This document shows positions 23,334 through 36,194 of a DNA stretch of 64,000 bases, in pieces (within the stretch, counting starts at the first letter, position 1; the number at the start of each line of letters is the position of its first letter). Origin of the DNA: Siderastrea radians (Eukaryota > Cnidaria > Anthozoa > Scleractinia > Rhizangiidae); assembly GCA_964017195.1 (NCBI GenBank), contig CAXHKT010000169.1:1-64000 (forward strand), given 5' to 3'. The translations under genes were made by a program, and so were the position numbers. Below the pieces are notes generated by a model that was given only the letters and a program-made list of their open reading frames with translations, was not told the DNA's origin and did no database searches.

Positions 23334-24636
23334 ATCGCGCCTTCTTTGTACTTTTGCACAAAAGGAATGTTTTTCGGATGGTCCCAGAGGGATTGAATGC
23401 ATTTGGGACCTTTGTGCATGCAGCTGAGAGCGCCAATTAGCTTTTTTCTGCTTTTTGGGGCTAATTCAAGCCCTGAAAAAGTGCAGCACTTTTTAGTATC
23501 GCCAAATTCGATAAAAATAGTGCCAAATGGAATCCTTTTTCGTGCCGCAACGGAATCTGGGGTGCTTTTGTGCTGGGGCCGTTGCACCAAAACCAGCACT
23601 TTTTTGAGGGACCCACCCCACCCCTCTCAAAACTGAAATTCCCACTTTATCGAAAAAATCGCAGACTTTCTACACAATAAACTTTTTTCTCTGATAGCCC
23701 CAAGGGATTTGCGTTATTATTAGGCCAGTGCGCAGCCTTGCGCAGCCTTGCGCAGCTAACAACACTTTTTTTAGCCTCTGGGAAGGCCAAAAATGAGGTT
23801 TTTTCCCTAAGGCTCGCACATATCGCGCTTTTCTACACAATAAACTTTTTTTTCGGATAGCCCCAAGGGATTTGCGTTATTATTAGGCCAGTGCGCAGCC
23901 TTGCGCAGCTTTGCGCAGCTAACAACACCTTTTTTAGCCTCTCGGCAGGCCAAAAATGGGATTTTTTTTCTAAGGATCGCACATATCGCGCTTTTCTACA
24001 CAATAAACTTTTTTTCGGATAGCCCCAAGGGATTTGCGTTATTATTAGGCCAGCGCGCAGCCTTGCGCAGCCTTGTGCAGCTAACAACACCTTTTTTAGC
24101 CTCTGGGAAGGCCAAAAATGAGGTTTTTTCCCTAAGGCTCGCACATATCGCGCTTTTCTACACAATAAACTTTTTTTTTCGGATAGCCCCAAGGGATTTG
24201 CGTTATTATTAGGCCAGTGCGCAGCCTTGCGCAGCCTTGCGCAGCTAACAACACCTTTTTTAGCCTCTGGGAAGGCCAAAAATGTTTTTTTTTCCCTAAG
24301 GATCGCACATATCGCGCTTTTCTACACAATAAACTTGTTTTTCGGATAGCCCCAAGGGATTTGCGTTATTATTAGGCCAGTGCGCAGCCTTGCGCAGCCT
24401 TGCACAGCTAACAATACCTTTTTTAGCCTCTGGGAAGGCCAAAAATGGGGTTTTTTCCCTAAGGCTCGCACATATCGCGCTTTTCTACACAATAAACTTT
24501 TTTTTCGGATAGCCCAAAGGGATTTGCGTTATTATTAGTCCAGTGCGCAGCCTTGCGCAGCCTTGCGTAGCTAACAACATTTTTTTTAGCCTCTGGGAAG
24601 GCCAAAAATGGGGTTTTTTCCCTAAGGATCGCACAT
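23334..24636 (+). repeat. Higher-order unit L18: gamma dimer + 6 A1
   Basis: The dimer spans 23334-23657. It shares GGAATCCTTTTTCG and GCAACGGAATCTGG with L11. The A run has AGCTTTGCGCAGC near 23908 and AAAAATGTTTTTTTTTCCC near 24280. Confidence 0.92.
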
Positions 24637-25622
24637 ATCGCGCCTTCTTTGTACTTTTGCACAAAAGGAATTTTTTTCGGATGGTTCCAGAGGGATTGAA
24701 TGCATTTGGGACCTTTGTGCATGCAGCTGAGAGCGCCAATTAGCTTTTTTCTGCTTTTTGGGGCTAATTCAAGCCCTGAAAAAGTGCAGCACTTTTTAGT
24801 ATCGCCAAATTCGATAAAAATAGTGCCAAATGGAATGTTTTTTGGTGCCGCAACGGGATCTGGGGTGCTTTTGTGCTGGGGCCGTTGCACCAAAACCAGC
24901 ACTTTTTTAAGGGACCCACCCCACCCCTCTCAAAACTGAAATTCCCACCTTATCGAAAAAATCGCAGACTTTCTACACAATAAACTTTTTTTTCTGATAG
25001 CCCCAAGGGATTTGCGTTATTATTAGGCCAGTGCGCAGCCTTGCGCAGCCTTGCGCAGCCTTGCGCAGTTAACAACACCTTTTTAGCCTCTGGGAAGGCC
25101 AAAAATGAGGTTTTTTCCCTAAGGCTCGCACATATCGCGCTTTTCTACACAATAAACTTTTTTTCGGATAGCCCCAAGGGATTTGCGTTATTATTAGGCC
25201 AGCGCGCAGCCTTGCGCAGCCTTGTGCAGCTAACAACACCTTTTTTAGCCTCTGGGAAGGCCAAAAATGAGGTTTTTTCCCTAAGGCTCGCACATATCGC
25301 GCTTTTCTACACAATAAACTTTTTTTTTCGGATAGCCCCAAGGGATTTGCGTTATTATTAGGCCAGTTCGCAGCCTTGCGCAGCCTTGCGCAGCTAACAA
25401 CACCTTTTTTAGCCTCTGGGAAGGCCAAAAATGGTTTTTTTTCCCTAAGGATCGCACATATCGCGCTTTTCTACACAATAAACTTGTTTTTCGGATAGCC
25501 CCAAGGGATTTGCGTTATTATTAGGCCAGTGCGCAGCCTTGCGCAGCCTTGCGCAGCTAACAACACCTTTTTTAGCCTCTGGGAAGGCCAAAAATGGGGT
25601 TTTTTCCCTAAGGATCGCACAT
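24637..25622 (+). repeat. Higher-order unit L19: delta dimer + 4 A1
   Basis: The dimer spans 24637-24960, with GGATGGTTCCAGAGGG as in L12. The monomer before it reads TTGCGTAGCTAACAACAT, a private change. One T-tract in the run is shortened to CACCTTTTTAGCC (about 25077). Confidence 0.9.
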
Positions 25623-27405
25623 ATCGCGCCTTCTTTGTACTTTTGCACAAAAGGAATGTTTTTCGGATGGTCCCAGAGGGATTGAATGCATTTGGGACCT
25701 TTGTGCATGCAGCTGAGAGCGCCAATTAGCTTTTTTCTGCTTTTTGGGGCTAATTCAAGCCCTGAAAAAGTGCAGCACTTTTTAGTATCGCCAAATTCGA
25801 TAAAAATAGTGCCAAATGGAATGCTTTTTCGTGCCGCAACGGGATCTGGGGTGCTTTTGTGCTGGGGCCGTTGCACCAAAACCAGCACTTTTTTGAGGGA
25901 CCCACCCCACCCCTCTCAAAACTGAAATTCCCACTTTATCGAAAAAATCGCAGACTTTCTACACAATAAACTTTTTTCTCTGATAGCCCCAAGGGATTTG
26001 CGTTATTATTAGGCCAGTGCGCAGCCTTGCGCAGCCTTGCGCAGCTAAGAACACTTTTTTTAGCCTCTGGGAAGGCCAAAAATGAGGTTTTTTCCCTAAG
26101 GCTCGCACATATCGCGCTTTTCTACACAATAAACTTTTTTTTCGGATAGCCCCAAGGGATTTGCGTTATTATTAGGCCAGTGCGCAGCCTTGCGCAGCCT
26201 TGCGCAGCTAACAACACCTTTTTTAGCGTCTCGGCAGGCCAAAAATGGGATTTTTTTTCTAAGGATCGCACATATCGCGCTTTTTTACACAATAAACTTT
26301 TTTTTCGGATAGCCCCAAGGGATTTGCGTTATTATTAGGCCAGTGCGGAGCCTTGCGCAGCCTTGCGCAGCTAACAACACCTTTTTTAGCCTCTGGGAAG
26401 GCCAAAAATGGGGTTTTTTCCCTAAGGCTCGCACATATCGCGCTTTTCTACACAATAAACTTTTTTTTCGGATAGCCCCAAGGGATTTGCGTTATTATTA
26501 GGCCAGTGCGTAGCCTTGCGCAGCCTTGCGCAGCTAACAACACCTTTTTTAGCGTCTCGGCAGGCCAAAAATGGGATTTTTTTTTGTAAGGATCGCACAT
26601 ATCGCGCTTTTCTACATAATAAACTTTTTTTTCGGATAGCCCCAAGGGATTTGCGTTATTATTAGGCCAGTGCGCAGCCTTGCGCAGCCTTGCGCAGCTA
26701 ACAACACCTTTTTTAGCCTCTGGGAAGGCCAAAAATGGGGTTTTTTCCCTAAGGCTCGCACATATCGCGCTTTTCTACACAATAAACTTTTTTTTCGGAT
26801 AGCCCCAAGGGATTTGCATTATTATTAGGCCAGTGCGCAGCCTTGCGCAGCCTTGCACAGCTAACAACACCTTTTTTAGCCTCTGGGAAGGCCAAAAATG
26901 GGGTTTTTTCCCTAAGGATCGCACATATCGCGCTTTTCTACACAATAAACTTTTTTTCGGATAGCCCCAAGGGATTTGCGTTATTATTAGGCCAGTGCGC
27001 AGCCTTGCACAGCCTTGCGCAGCTAACAACACCTTTTTTAGCCTCTGGCCAGGCCAAAAATGGGATTTTTTTTCTAAGGATCGCACATATCGCGCTTTTC
27101 TACACAATAAACTTTTTTTTCGGATAGCCCCAAGGGATTTGCGTTATTATTAGGCCAGTGCGCAGCCTTGTGCAGCCTTGCGCAGCTAACAACACCTTGT
27201 TTAGCCTCTGGGAAAGCCAAAAATGGGTTTTTTTCCCTAAGGATCGCACAGATCGCGCTTTTCTACACAATAAACGTTTTTTTCGGATAGCCTCAAGGGA
27301 TTTGCGTTATTATTAGGCCAGTGCGCAGCCTTGCTCAGCTAACAACACCTTTTTTAGCCTCTGGGAAGGCCAAAAATGGGGTTTTTTTCCCTAAGGATCG
27401 CACAT
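25623..27405 (+). repeat. Higher-order unit L20: gamma dimer + 9 A1
   Basis: The dimer spans 25623-25946. It is the partner of L13, but its A run has nine monomers against eight. The extra monomer lies near 26300-26460. The TTAGCGTCTCGGCAGG variants recur near 26223 and 26547. Confidence 0.9.
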
Positions 27406-28220
27406 ATCGCGCCTTCTTTGTACTTTTGCACAAAAGGAATTTTTTTTGGATGGTCCCAGAGGGATTGAATGCATTTGGGACCTTTGTGCATGCAGCTGAG
27501 AGCGCCAATTAGCTTTTTTTCTTCTTTTTGGGGCTAATTGAAGCCCTGAAAAAGTGCAGCCCTTTTTAGTATCGTAAAATTCGATAAAAATAGTGCCAAA
27601 TGGAATGTTTTTTGGTGCCGCAACGGGATCTGGGGTGCTTTTGTGCTGGGGCCGTTGCACCAAAACCAGCACTTTTTTGAGGGACCCTCCCCACCCCTCT
27701 CAAAACTGAAATTCCCACCTTATCGAAAAAATCGCAGACTTTCTACACAATAAACTTTTTTTTCTGATAGCCCCAAGGGATTTGCGTTATTATTAGGCCA
27801 GTGCGCAGCCTTGCGCAGCCTTGCGCAGTTAACAACACCTTTTTTAGCCTCTGGGAAGGCCAAAAATGAGGGTTTTTCCCTAAGGCTCGCACATATCGCG
27901 CTTTTCTACACAATAAACTTTTTTTTCGGATAGCCCCAAGGGATTTGCGTTATTATTAGGCCAGTGCGCAGCCTTGCGCAGCCTTGCGCAGCTAACAACA
28001 CCTTTTTTAGCCTCTGGGAAGGCCAAAAATGAGGTTTTTTCCCTAAGGCTCGCACATATTGCGCTTTTCTACACAATAAACTTTTTTTTCGGATAGCCCC
28101 AAGGGATTTGCGTTATTATTAGGCCAGTGCGCAGCCTTGCGCAGCCTTGCGCAGCTAACAAGACCTTTTTTAGCCTCTGGGAAGGCCAAAAATGGTGTTT
28201 TTTCCCTAAGGATCGCACAT
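27406..28220 (+). repeat. Higher-order unit L21: eps1 dimer + 3 A1
   Basis: The dimer spans 27406-27730 and looks identical to L14 by eye. In the A run AAAATGAGGG followed by T5 (about 27867) replaces AAAATGAGG plus T6. Confidence 0.92.
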
Positions 28221-29371
28221 ATCGCGCCTTCTTTGTACTTTTGCACAAAAGGAATTTATTTCAGATGGTCCCAGAGGGATTGAATGCATTTGGGACCTTT
28301 GTGCATGCAGCTGAGAGCGCCAATTAGCTTTTTTCTGCTTTTTGGGGCTAATTGAAGCCCTGAAAAAGTGCAGCACTTTTTAGTATCGTAAAATTCGATA
28401 AAAATAGTGCCAAATGGAATGTTTTTTGGTGCCGCAACGGGATCTGGGGTGCTTTTGTGCTGGGGCCGTTGCACCAAAACCAGCACTTTTTTGAGGGACC
28501 CTCCCCCCCCCTTCTCAAAACTGAAATTCCCACCTTATCGAAAAAATCGCAGACTTTCTACACAATAAACTTTTTTTTCTGATAGCCCCAAGGGATTTGC
28601 GTTATTATTAGGCCAGTGCGCAGCCTTGCGCAGCCTTGCGCAGTTAACAACACCTTTTTTAGCCTTTGGGAAGGCCAAAAATGAGGTTTTTTCCCTAAGG
28701 CTCGCACATATCGCGCTTTTCTACACAATAAACTTTTTTTTCGGATAGCCCCAAGGGATTTGCGTTTTTATTAGGCCAGTGCGCAGCCTTGCGCAGCCTT
28801 GCGCAGCTAACAACACCTTTTTTAGCCTCTGGGAAGGCCAAAAATGAGGTTTTTTCCCTAAGGCTCGCACATATCGCGCTTTTCTACACAATAAACTTTT
28901 TTTTCGGATAGCCCCAAGGGATTTGCGTTATTATTAGGCCAGTGCGCAGCCTTGCGCAGCCTTGCGCAGCCTTGCGCAGCTAACAACACCTTTTTTAGCC
29001 TCTGGGAAGGCCAAAAATGGGGTTTTTTCCCTAAGGCTCGCACATATCGCGCTTTTCTACACAATAAACTTTTTTTTCGGATAGCCCCAAGGGATTTGCG
29101 TTATTATTAGGCCAGTGCGCAGCCTTGCGCAGCCTTGCACAGCTAACAACACCTTTTTTAGCCTCTGGGGAGGTCAAAAATGGGGTTTTTTCCCTAAGGA
29201 TCGCACATATCGCGCTTTTCTACACAATAAACTTTTTTTTCGGATAGCCCCAAGGGATTTGCGTTATTATTAGGCCAGTGCGCAGCCTTGCGCAGCCTTG
29301 CGCAGCTAACAACACCTTTTTTAGCCTCTGGGAAGGCCAAAAATGGGGTTTTTTCCCTAAGGATCGCACAT
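28221..29371 (+). repeat. Higher-order unit L22: eps2 dimer + 5 A1
   Basis: The dimer spans 28221-28545, with GGAATTTATTTCAGATGG and the C9 tract at 28503-28511. GCGTTTTTATTAGG recurs near 28762. Confidence 0.92.
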
Positions 29372-30174
29372 ATCGCGCCTTCTTTGTACTTTTCCACAAA
29401 AGGAATTTTTTTCGGATGGTCCCAGAGGGATTGAATGCATTTGGGACCTTTGTGCATGCAGCTGAGAGCGCCAATTAGCTTTTTTCTGCTTTTTGGGGCT
29501 AATTCAAGCCCTGAAAAAGTGCAGCACTTTTTAGTATTGCCAAATTCGATAAAAATAGTGCAAAATGCAATGTTTTTTGGTGCCGCAACGGGATCTGGGC
29601 TGCTTTTGTGCTGGGGCCGTTGCACCAAAACCAGCACTTTTTTAAGGGACCCACCCCATCCCTCTCAAAACTGAAATTCCCACCTTATCGAAAAAATCGC
29701 AGACTTTCTACACAATAAACTTTTTTTCTGATAGCCCCAAGGGATTTGCGTTATTATTAGGCCAGTGCGCAGCCTTGCGCAGCCTTGCGCAGTTAACAAC
29801 ACCTTTTTTAGCCTCTGGGAAGGCCAAAAATGAGGTTTTTTCCCTAAGGCTCGCACATATCGCGCTTTTCTACACAATAAACTTTTTTTTCGGATAGCCC
29901 CAAGGGATTTGCGTTATTATTAGGCCAGTGCGCAGCCTTGTGCAGCTAACAACACCTTTTTTAGCCTCTGGGAAGGCCAAAAATGAGGTTTTTTCCCTAA
30001 GGCTCGCACATATCGCGCTTTTCTACACAATAAACTTTTTTTTCGGGTAGCCCCAAGGGATTTGCGTTATTATTAGGCCAGTGCGCAGCCTTGCGCAGCC
30101 TTGCGCAGCTAACAACACCTTTTTTAGCCTCTGGGAAGGCCAAAAATGGGGTTTTTTCCCTAAGGATCGCACAT
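29372..30174 (+). repeat. Higher-order unit L23: alpha dimer + 3 A1
   Basis: The dimer spans 29372-29695 with the full alpha marker set. One A monomer lost a 10-bp GCGCAG unit near 29935, so the unit is 803 bp instead of 813 bp. Confidence 0.92.
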
Positions 30175-31008
30175 ATCGCGCCTTCTTTGTACTTTTCTAC
30201 AAAAGGAATTTTTTTCGGATGGTCCCAGAGGGATTGAATGCATTTGGGACCTTGGTGCATGCAGCTGAGAGCGCCAATTAGCTTTTTTCTGCTTTTTGGG
30301 GCTAATTCAAGCCCTGAAAAAGTGCAGCACTTTTTAGTATCGCCAAATTCGATAAAAATAGTGCCAAATGGAATGTTTTTTGGTGCCGCAACGGGATCTG
30401 GGGTGCTTTTGTGCTGGGGCCGTTGCACCAGAACCAGCACTTTTTTAAGGGACCCACCCCACCCCTCTCAAAACTGAAATTCCCACCTTATCGAAAAAAT
30501 CGCAGACTTTCTACACAATAAACTTTTTTTTCTGATAGCCCCAAGGGATTTGCGTTATTATTAGGCGAGTGCGCAGCCTTGCGCAGCCTTGCGCAGTTAA
30601 CAACACCTTTTTTAGCCCCTGGGAAGGCCAAAAATGAGGTTTTTTCCCTAAGGCTCGCACATATCGCGCTTTTCTACACAATAAACTTTTTTTTCGGATA
30701 GCCCCAAGGCATTTGCGTTATTATTAGGCCAGTGCGCAGCCTTGCGCAGCCTTGCGCAGCCTTGCGCAGCCTTGCGCAGCTAACAACACCTTTTTTAGCC
30801 TCTGGGAAGGCCAAAAATGAGGTTTTTTCCCTAAGGATCGCACATATCGCGCTTTTCTACACAATAAACTTTTTTTTCGGATAGCCCCAAGGGATTTGCG
30901 TTATTATTAGGCCAGTGCGCAGCCTTGCGCAGCCTTACGCAGCTAACAACACCTTTTTTAGCCTCTGGGAAGGCCAAAAATGGGGTTTTTTCCCTAAGGA
31001 TCGCACAT
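30175..31008 (+). repeat. Higher-order unit L24: beta dimer + 3 A1
   Basis: The dimer spans 30175-30498, with GACCTTGGTGCATGC as in L17. The A run contains the longest GCGCAG tract of the window (30731-30782). It stops after three monomers, at a lambda dimer. Confidence 0.92.
30731..30782 (+). repeat. Expanded 10-bp GCGCAGCCTT tract (5 units)
   Basis: Five GCGCAG cores are spaced exactly 10 bp apart, against the usual three. Each repeat includes the self-complementary hexamer TGCGCA. Other monomers have two to four units, so this internal minisatellite varies in steps of 10 bp. Confidence 0.92.
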
Positions 31009-31993
31009 ATCACGCCTTCTTTGTACGTTTGCACAAAAGGAATTTTTTCGGATGGTCCCAGAGGGATTGAATGCATTTGGGACCTTTGTGCATGCAGCTG
31101 AGAGCGCCAATTAGCTTTTTTCTGCTTTTTGGGGCTAATTCAAGGCCTGAAAAAGTGCAGCACTTTTTAGTATCGCCAAATTCGATAAAAATAGTGCCAA
31201 ATGGAATGTTTTTTGGTGCCGCAACGGGATCTGGGGTGCTTTTGTGCTGGGGCCGTTGCACCAAAACCAGCACTTTTTTGAGGGACCCACCCCACCCCTC
31301 TCAAAACTGAAATTCCCACCTTATCGAAAAAATCGCAGACTTTCTACACAATAAACTTTTTTTTCTGATAGCCCCAAGGGATTTGCGTTATTATTAGGCC
31401 AGTGCGCAGCCTTGCGCAGCCTTGCGCAGCCTTGCGCAGTTAACAACACCTTTTTTTGCCTCTGGGAAGGCCAAAAATGAGGTTTTTTCCCTAAGGCTCG
31501 CACATATCGCGCTTTTCTACACAATAAACTTTTTTTCGGATAGCCCCAAGGGATTTGCGTTATTATTAGTCCAGCGCGCAGCCTTGCGCAGCCTTGTGCA
31601 GCTAACAACACCTTTTTTAGCCTCTGGGAAGGCCAAAAATGAGGTTTTTTCCCTAAGGCTCGCACATATCGCGCTTTTCTACACAATAAACTTTTTTTTT
31701 CGGATAGCCCCAAGGGATTTGCGTTATTATTAGGCCAGTGCGCAGCCTTGCGCAGCCTTGCGCAGCTAACAACACCTTTTTTAGCCTCTGGGAAGGCCAA
31801 AAATGGTTTTTTTCCCTAAGGATCGCACATATCGCGCTTTTCTACACAATAAACTTGTTTTTCGGATAGCCCCAAGGGATTTGCGTTATTATTAGGCCAG
31901 TGCGCAGCCTTGCGCAGCCTTGCGCAGCTAACAACACCTTTTTTAGCCTCTGGGAAGGCCAAAAATGGGGTTTTTTCCCTAAGGATCGCACAT
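31009..31993 (+). repeat. Higher-order unit L25: lambda dimer + 4 A1
   Basis: The dimer spans 31009-31331 (one T fewer in B). Lambda is marked by ATATCACGCCTTC and GGAATTTTTTCGG. It has GTACGTTTGCAC and TTCAAGGCCTG. The A run matches that after L12 and L19. Confidence 0.9.
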
Positions 31994-33296
31994 ATCGCGC
32001 CTTCTTTGTACTTTTGCACAAAAGGAATGTTTTTCGGATGGTCCCAGAGGGATTGAATGCATTTGGGACCTTTGTGCATGCAGCTGAGAGCGCCAATTAT
32101 TTTTTTTCTGCTTTTTGGGGCTAATTCAAGCCCTGAAAAAGTGCAGCACTTTTTAGTATCGCCAAATTCGATAAAAATAGTGCCAAATGGAATGCTTTTT
32201 CGTGCCGCAACGGGATCTGGGGTGCTTTTGTGCTGGGGCCGTTGCACCAAAACCAGCACTTTTTTGAGGGACCCACCCCACCCCTCTCAAAACTGAAATT
32301 CCCACTTTATCGAAAAAATCGCAGACTTTCTACACAATAAACTTTTTCCTCTGATAGCCCCAAGGGATTTGCGTTATTATTAGGCCAGTGCGCAGCCTTG
32401 CGCAGCCTTGCGCAGCTAACAACACTTTTTTTAGCCTCTGGGAAGGCCAAAAATGAGGTTTTTTCCCTAAAGCTCGCACATATCGCGCTTTTCTACACAA
32501 TAAACTTTTTTTTCGGATAGCCCCAAGGGATTTGCGTTATTATTAGGCCAGTGCGCAGCCTTGCGCAGCCTTGCGCAGCTAACAACACCTTTTTTAGCCT
32601 CTGGGCAGGCCAAAAATGGGATTTTTTTTCTAAGGATCGCACATATCGCGCTTTTCTACACAATAAACTTTTTTTTCGGATAGCCCCAAGGGATTTGCGT
32701 TATTATTAGGCCAGTGCGCAGCCTTGCGCAGCCTTGCGCAGCTAACAACACCTTTTTTAGCCTCTGGGAAGGCCAAAAATGGGGTTTTTTCCCTAAGGCT
32801 CGCACATATCGCGCTTTTCTACACAATAAACTTTTTTTTCGGATAGCCCCAAGGGATTTGCGTTATTATTAGGCCAGTGCGCAGCCTTGCGCAGCCTTGC
32901 ACAGCTAACAACACCTTTTTTAGCCTCTGGGGAGGCCAAAAATGGGGTTTTTCCCCTAAGGATCGCACATATCGCGCTTTTCTACACAATAAACTTTTTT
33001 TTCGGATAGCCCCAAGGGATTTGCGTTATTATTAGGCCAGTGCGCAGCCTTGCGCAGCCTTGCGCAGCTAACAACACCTTTTTTAGCCTCTGGGCAGGCC
33101 AAAAATGGGATTTTTTTTCTAAGGATCGCACATATCGCGCTTTTCTACACAATAAACTTTTTTTTCGGATAGCCCCAAGGGATTTGCGTTATTATTAGGC
33201 CAGTGCGCAGCCTTGCGCAGCCTTGCGCAGCTAACAACACCTTTTTTAGCCTCTGGGAAGGCCAAAAATGGGGTTTTTTCCCTAAGGATCGCACAT
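31994..33296 (+). repeat. Higher-order unit L26: gamma dimer + 6 A1
   Basis: The dimer spans 31994-32317. Gamma markers plus the private GCCAATTATTTTTTTTCTG. The A run ends with CTGGGCAGG monomers near 33094, like those before L2. Confidence 0.9.
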
Positions 33297-36194
33297 ATCG
33301 CGCCTTCTTTGTACTTTTGCACAAAAGGAATTTTTTTCGGATGGTCACAGAGGGATTGAATGCATTTGGAACCTTTGTGCATGCAGCTGAGAGCGCCAAT
33401 TAGCTTTTTTCTGCTTTTTGGGGCTAATTCAAGCCCAGAAAAAGTGCAGCACTTTTTAGTATCGCCAAATTCGATAAAAATAGTGCCAAATGGAATGTTT
33501 TTGGTGCCGCAACGGGATCTGGGGTGCTTTTGTGCTGGGGCCGTTGCACCAAAACCAGCCCTTTTTTGAGGGACCCACCCCACCCCTCTCAAAACTGAAA
33601 TTCCCACCTTATCGACAAAATCCCAGACTTCCTACACAATAAACTTTTTTTCTGATAGCCCCGAGGGATTTGCATTATTATTGGGCCAGTGCGCAGCCTT
33701 GCACAGCCTTGCGCAGTGAACAACACCTTTTTTAGCCTCTGGGAAGGCCAAAAATGGGGTTTTTTCGCTAAGGATCTCACATATCGCGCTTTTCTACACA
33801 ATAAACTTTTTTTTCTGATAGCCCCGAGGGATTGGCGTTATTATTAGGCCAGTGCGCAGCCTTGCGCCGCCTTGCGCAGTCAACATCACCTTTTTAGCTT
33901 ATGGGATTGCCAAAAATGGGGTTTATTTCCCTAAGGATCGCACATATCGCGCTTTTCTACACAATAAACTTTTTTTTCTGATAGCCGCGAGGGATTTGCG
34001 TTATTATTAGGCCAGTGCGCAGCTTTGCGCAGCCTTGCGCAGTGAACATCACCTTTTTTAGCCTCTGGGAAGGGCAAAAATGGGGTTTTTTCCCTAAGGA
34101 TCGCACATATCGCGCTTTTCTACACAATAAACTTTTTTTCTGATAGCCCCGAGGGATTTGCGTTATTGTTAGGCCAGTGCGCAGCCTTGCGCAGCCTTGC
34201 GCAGTGAACATCACCTTTTTTAGCCTCTGGGAAGGCCAAAAATGGGGTTTTTTCGCTAAGGATCGCACATATCGCGCTTTTCTACACAATAAACTTTTTT
34301 TCTGATAGCCCCGAGGGATTTGCGTTATTATTAGGCCAGTGCGCAGCCTTGCGCAGTGAACATCACCTTTTTTAGCCTCTGGGAAGGCCAAAAATGGGGT
34401 TTTTTCCCTAAGGATCGCACATATCGCGCTTTTCTACACAATAAACTTTTTTTCTGATAGCCCCGAGGGATTTGCGTTATTATTAGGCCAGTGCGCAGCC
34501 TTGCACAGTGAACATCACCTTTTTTAGCCTCTGGGAAGGCCAAAAATGGGGTTTTTTCCCTAAGGATCGCACATATCGCGCTTTTCTACACAATAAACTT
34601 TTTTTTCTGATAGCCCCGAGGGGTTTGCGTTATTATTAGGCCAGTGCGCAGCCTTGCGCAGTGAACATCACCTTTTTTAGCCTCTGGGAAGGCCAAAAAT
34701 GGGGTTTTTTCGCTAAGGATCGCACATATCGCGCTTTTCTACACAATAAACTTTTTTTTCTGATAGCCCCGAGGGATTGGCGTTATTATTAGGCCAGTGC
34801 GCAGCCTTGCGCAGCCTTGCGCAGTGAACTTCACCTTTTTAGCTTCTGGGAAGGCCAAAAATGGGATTTTTTCCCTAAGGATCGCACATATCGCGCTTTT
34901 CTACACAATAAAGTTTTTTTTCGGATAGCACCGAGGGATTTGCGTTATTATTAGGCCAGTGCGCAGCCTTGCGCAGCCTTGCGCAGCTAACAACACCTTT
35001 TTTAGCCTCTGGGAAGGCCAAAAATGGGGTTTTTTCCCTAAGGATCGCACATATCGCGCTTTTCTACACAATAAACTTTTTTTCTGATAGCCCCGAGGGA
35101 TTTGCGTTATTATTAGGCCAGTGCGAAGCCTTGCGCAGCCTTGCGCATTGAACATCACCTTTTTTAGCCTCTGGGAAGGCCAAAAATGGGGTTTTTTCCC
35201 TAAGGATCGCACATATCGCGCTTTTCTACACAATAAACTTTTTTTTCTGATAGCCCCGAGGGATTTGCGTTATTATTAGGCCAGTGCGCAGCCTTGCGCA
35301 GCCTTGCGCAGTGAACATCACCTTTTTTAGCCTCTGGGAAGGCCAAAAATGGGGTTTTTTCGCTAAGGATCGCACATATCGCGCTTTTCTACACAAAAAA
35401 ACTTTTTTTTCTGATAGCCCCGAGGTATTTGCGTTATTATTAGGCCAGTGCGCGGCCTTGCGCAGCCTTGCGCAGTGAACATTGCTTTTTTTAGCCTCTG
35501 TTAATGCCAAAAATGGGGTTCTTTTCGTTAAGGATCCCAAATATCGCGCTTTTCTACTCAATAAACTTTTTTTTCTGATAGCCCCGAGGGATTTGCGTTA
35601 TTATTAGGCCAGTGCGCAGCCTTGCGCAGCCTTCCGCAGTGAACATCACCTTTTTTAGCCTCTGGGAAGGCCAAAAATGGGGTTTTTTCCCTAAGGATCG
35701 CACATATCGCGCTTTTCTACACAATAAACTTTTTTTCTGATAGCCCCGAGGGATTTGCGTTATTATTAGGCCAGTGCGCAGCCTTGCGCAGCCTTGCGCA
35801 GTGAACATCACCTGTTTTAGCCTCTGGGAAGGCCAAAAATGGGGTTTGTCCCTAAGGATCGCACATATCGCGCTTTTCTACACAATAAACTTTTTTTTCT
35901 GATAGCCCCGAGGGATTTGCGTTATTATTAGGCCAGTGCGCAGCCTTGCGCAGCCTTGCGCAGTGAACATCACCTTTTTTAGCCTATGGGAAGGCCAAAA
36001 ATGGGATTTTTTCCCTAAGGATCGCACATATCGCGCTTTTCTACACAATAAACTTTTTTTTCTGATAGCCCCGAGGGATTTGCGTTATTATTAGGCCAGT
36101 GCGCAGCCTTGCGCAGCCTTGCGCAGTGAACATCACCTTTTTTAGCCTCTGGGAAGGCCAAAAATGGGTTTTTTTTCCCCTAAGGATCGCACAT
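33297..36194 (+). repeat. Higher-order unit L27: zeta dimer + 16 A2
   Basis: The dimer spans 33297-33619. It carries GGATGGTCACAGAGGG and ends ATCGACAAAATCCCAG like L2, plus ATTTGGAACC and a lost T (GAATGTTTTTGG). The long A2 run includes CTCTGTTAATGCC near 35497 and several short GCGCAG tracts. Confidence 0.9.

Larger units (their letters stand above)
22881..30870 (+). repeat. 8.0-kb tandem duplication, copy 2
   Basis: It repeats copy 1 from L18 to L24. The extra monomer lies near 26300-26460 and reads GTGCGGAGCCTTG. The junction with copy 1 lies near 22880-22925: left of it the sequence pairs with about 30.87 kb, right of it with about 15.08 kb. After 30870 the array continues with a lambda dimer, unlike the gamma dimer that follows copy 1. 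Confidence 0.82.
7621..33619 (+). repeat. Block 3: A1-subfamily monomers, 26 kb
   Basis: This is the longest A1 stretch, with dimers L4 to L27. Many monomers read AAAATGAGG and CCTAAGGCTCGC instead of AAAATGGGG and CCTAAGGATCGC. The block contains the 7.8-8.0 kb tandem duplication and most gamma, delta and epsilon dimers. It ends at dimer L27 (zeta class), the same class that closes blocks 1 and 5. Confidence 0.85.
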
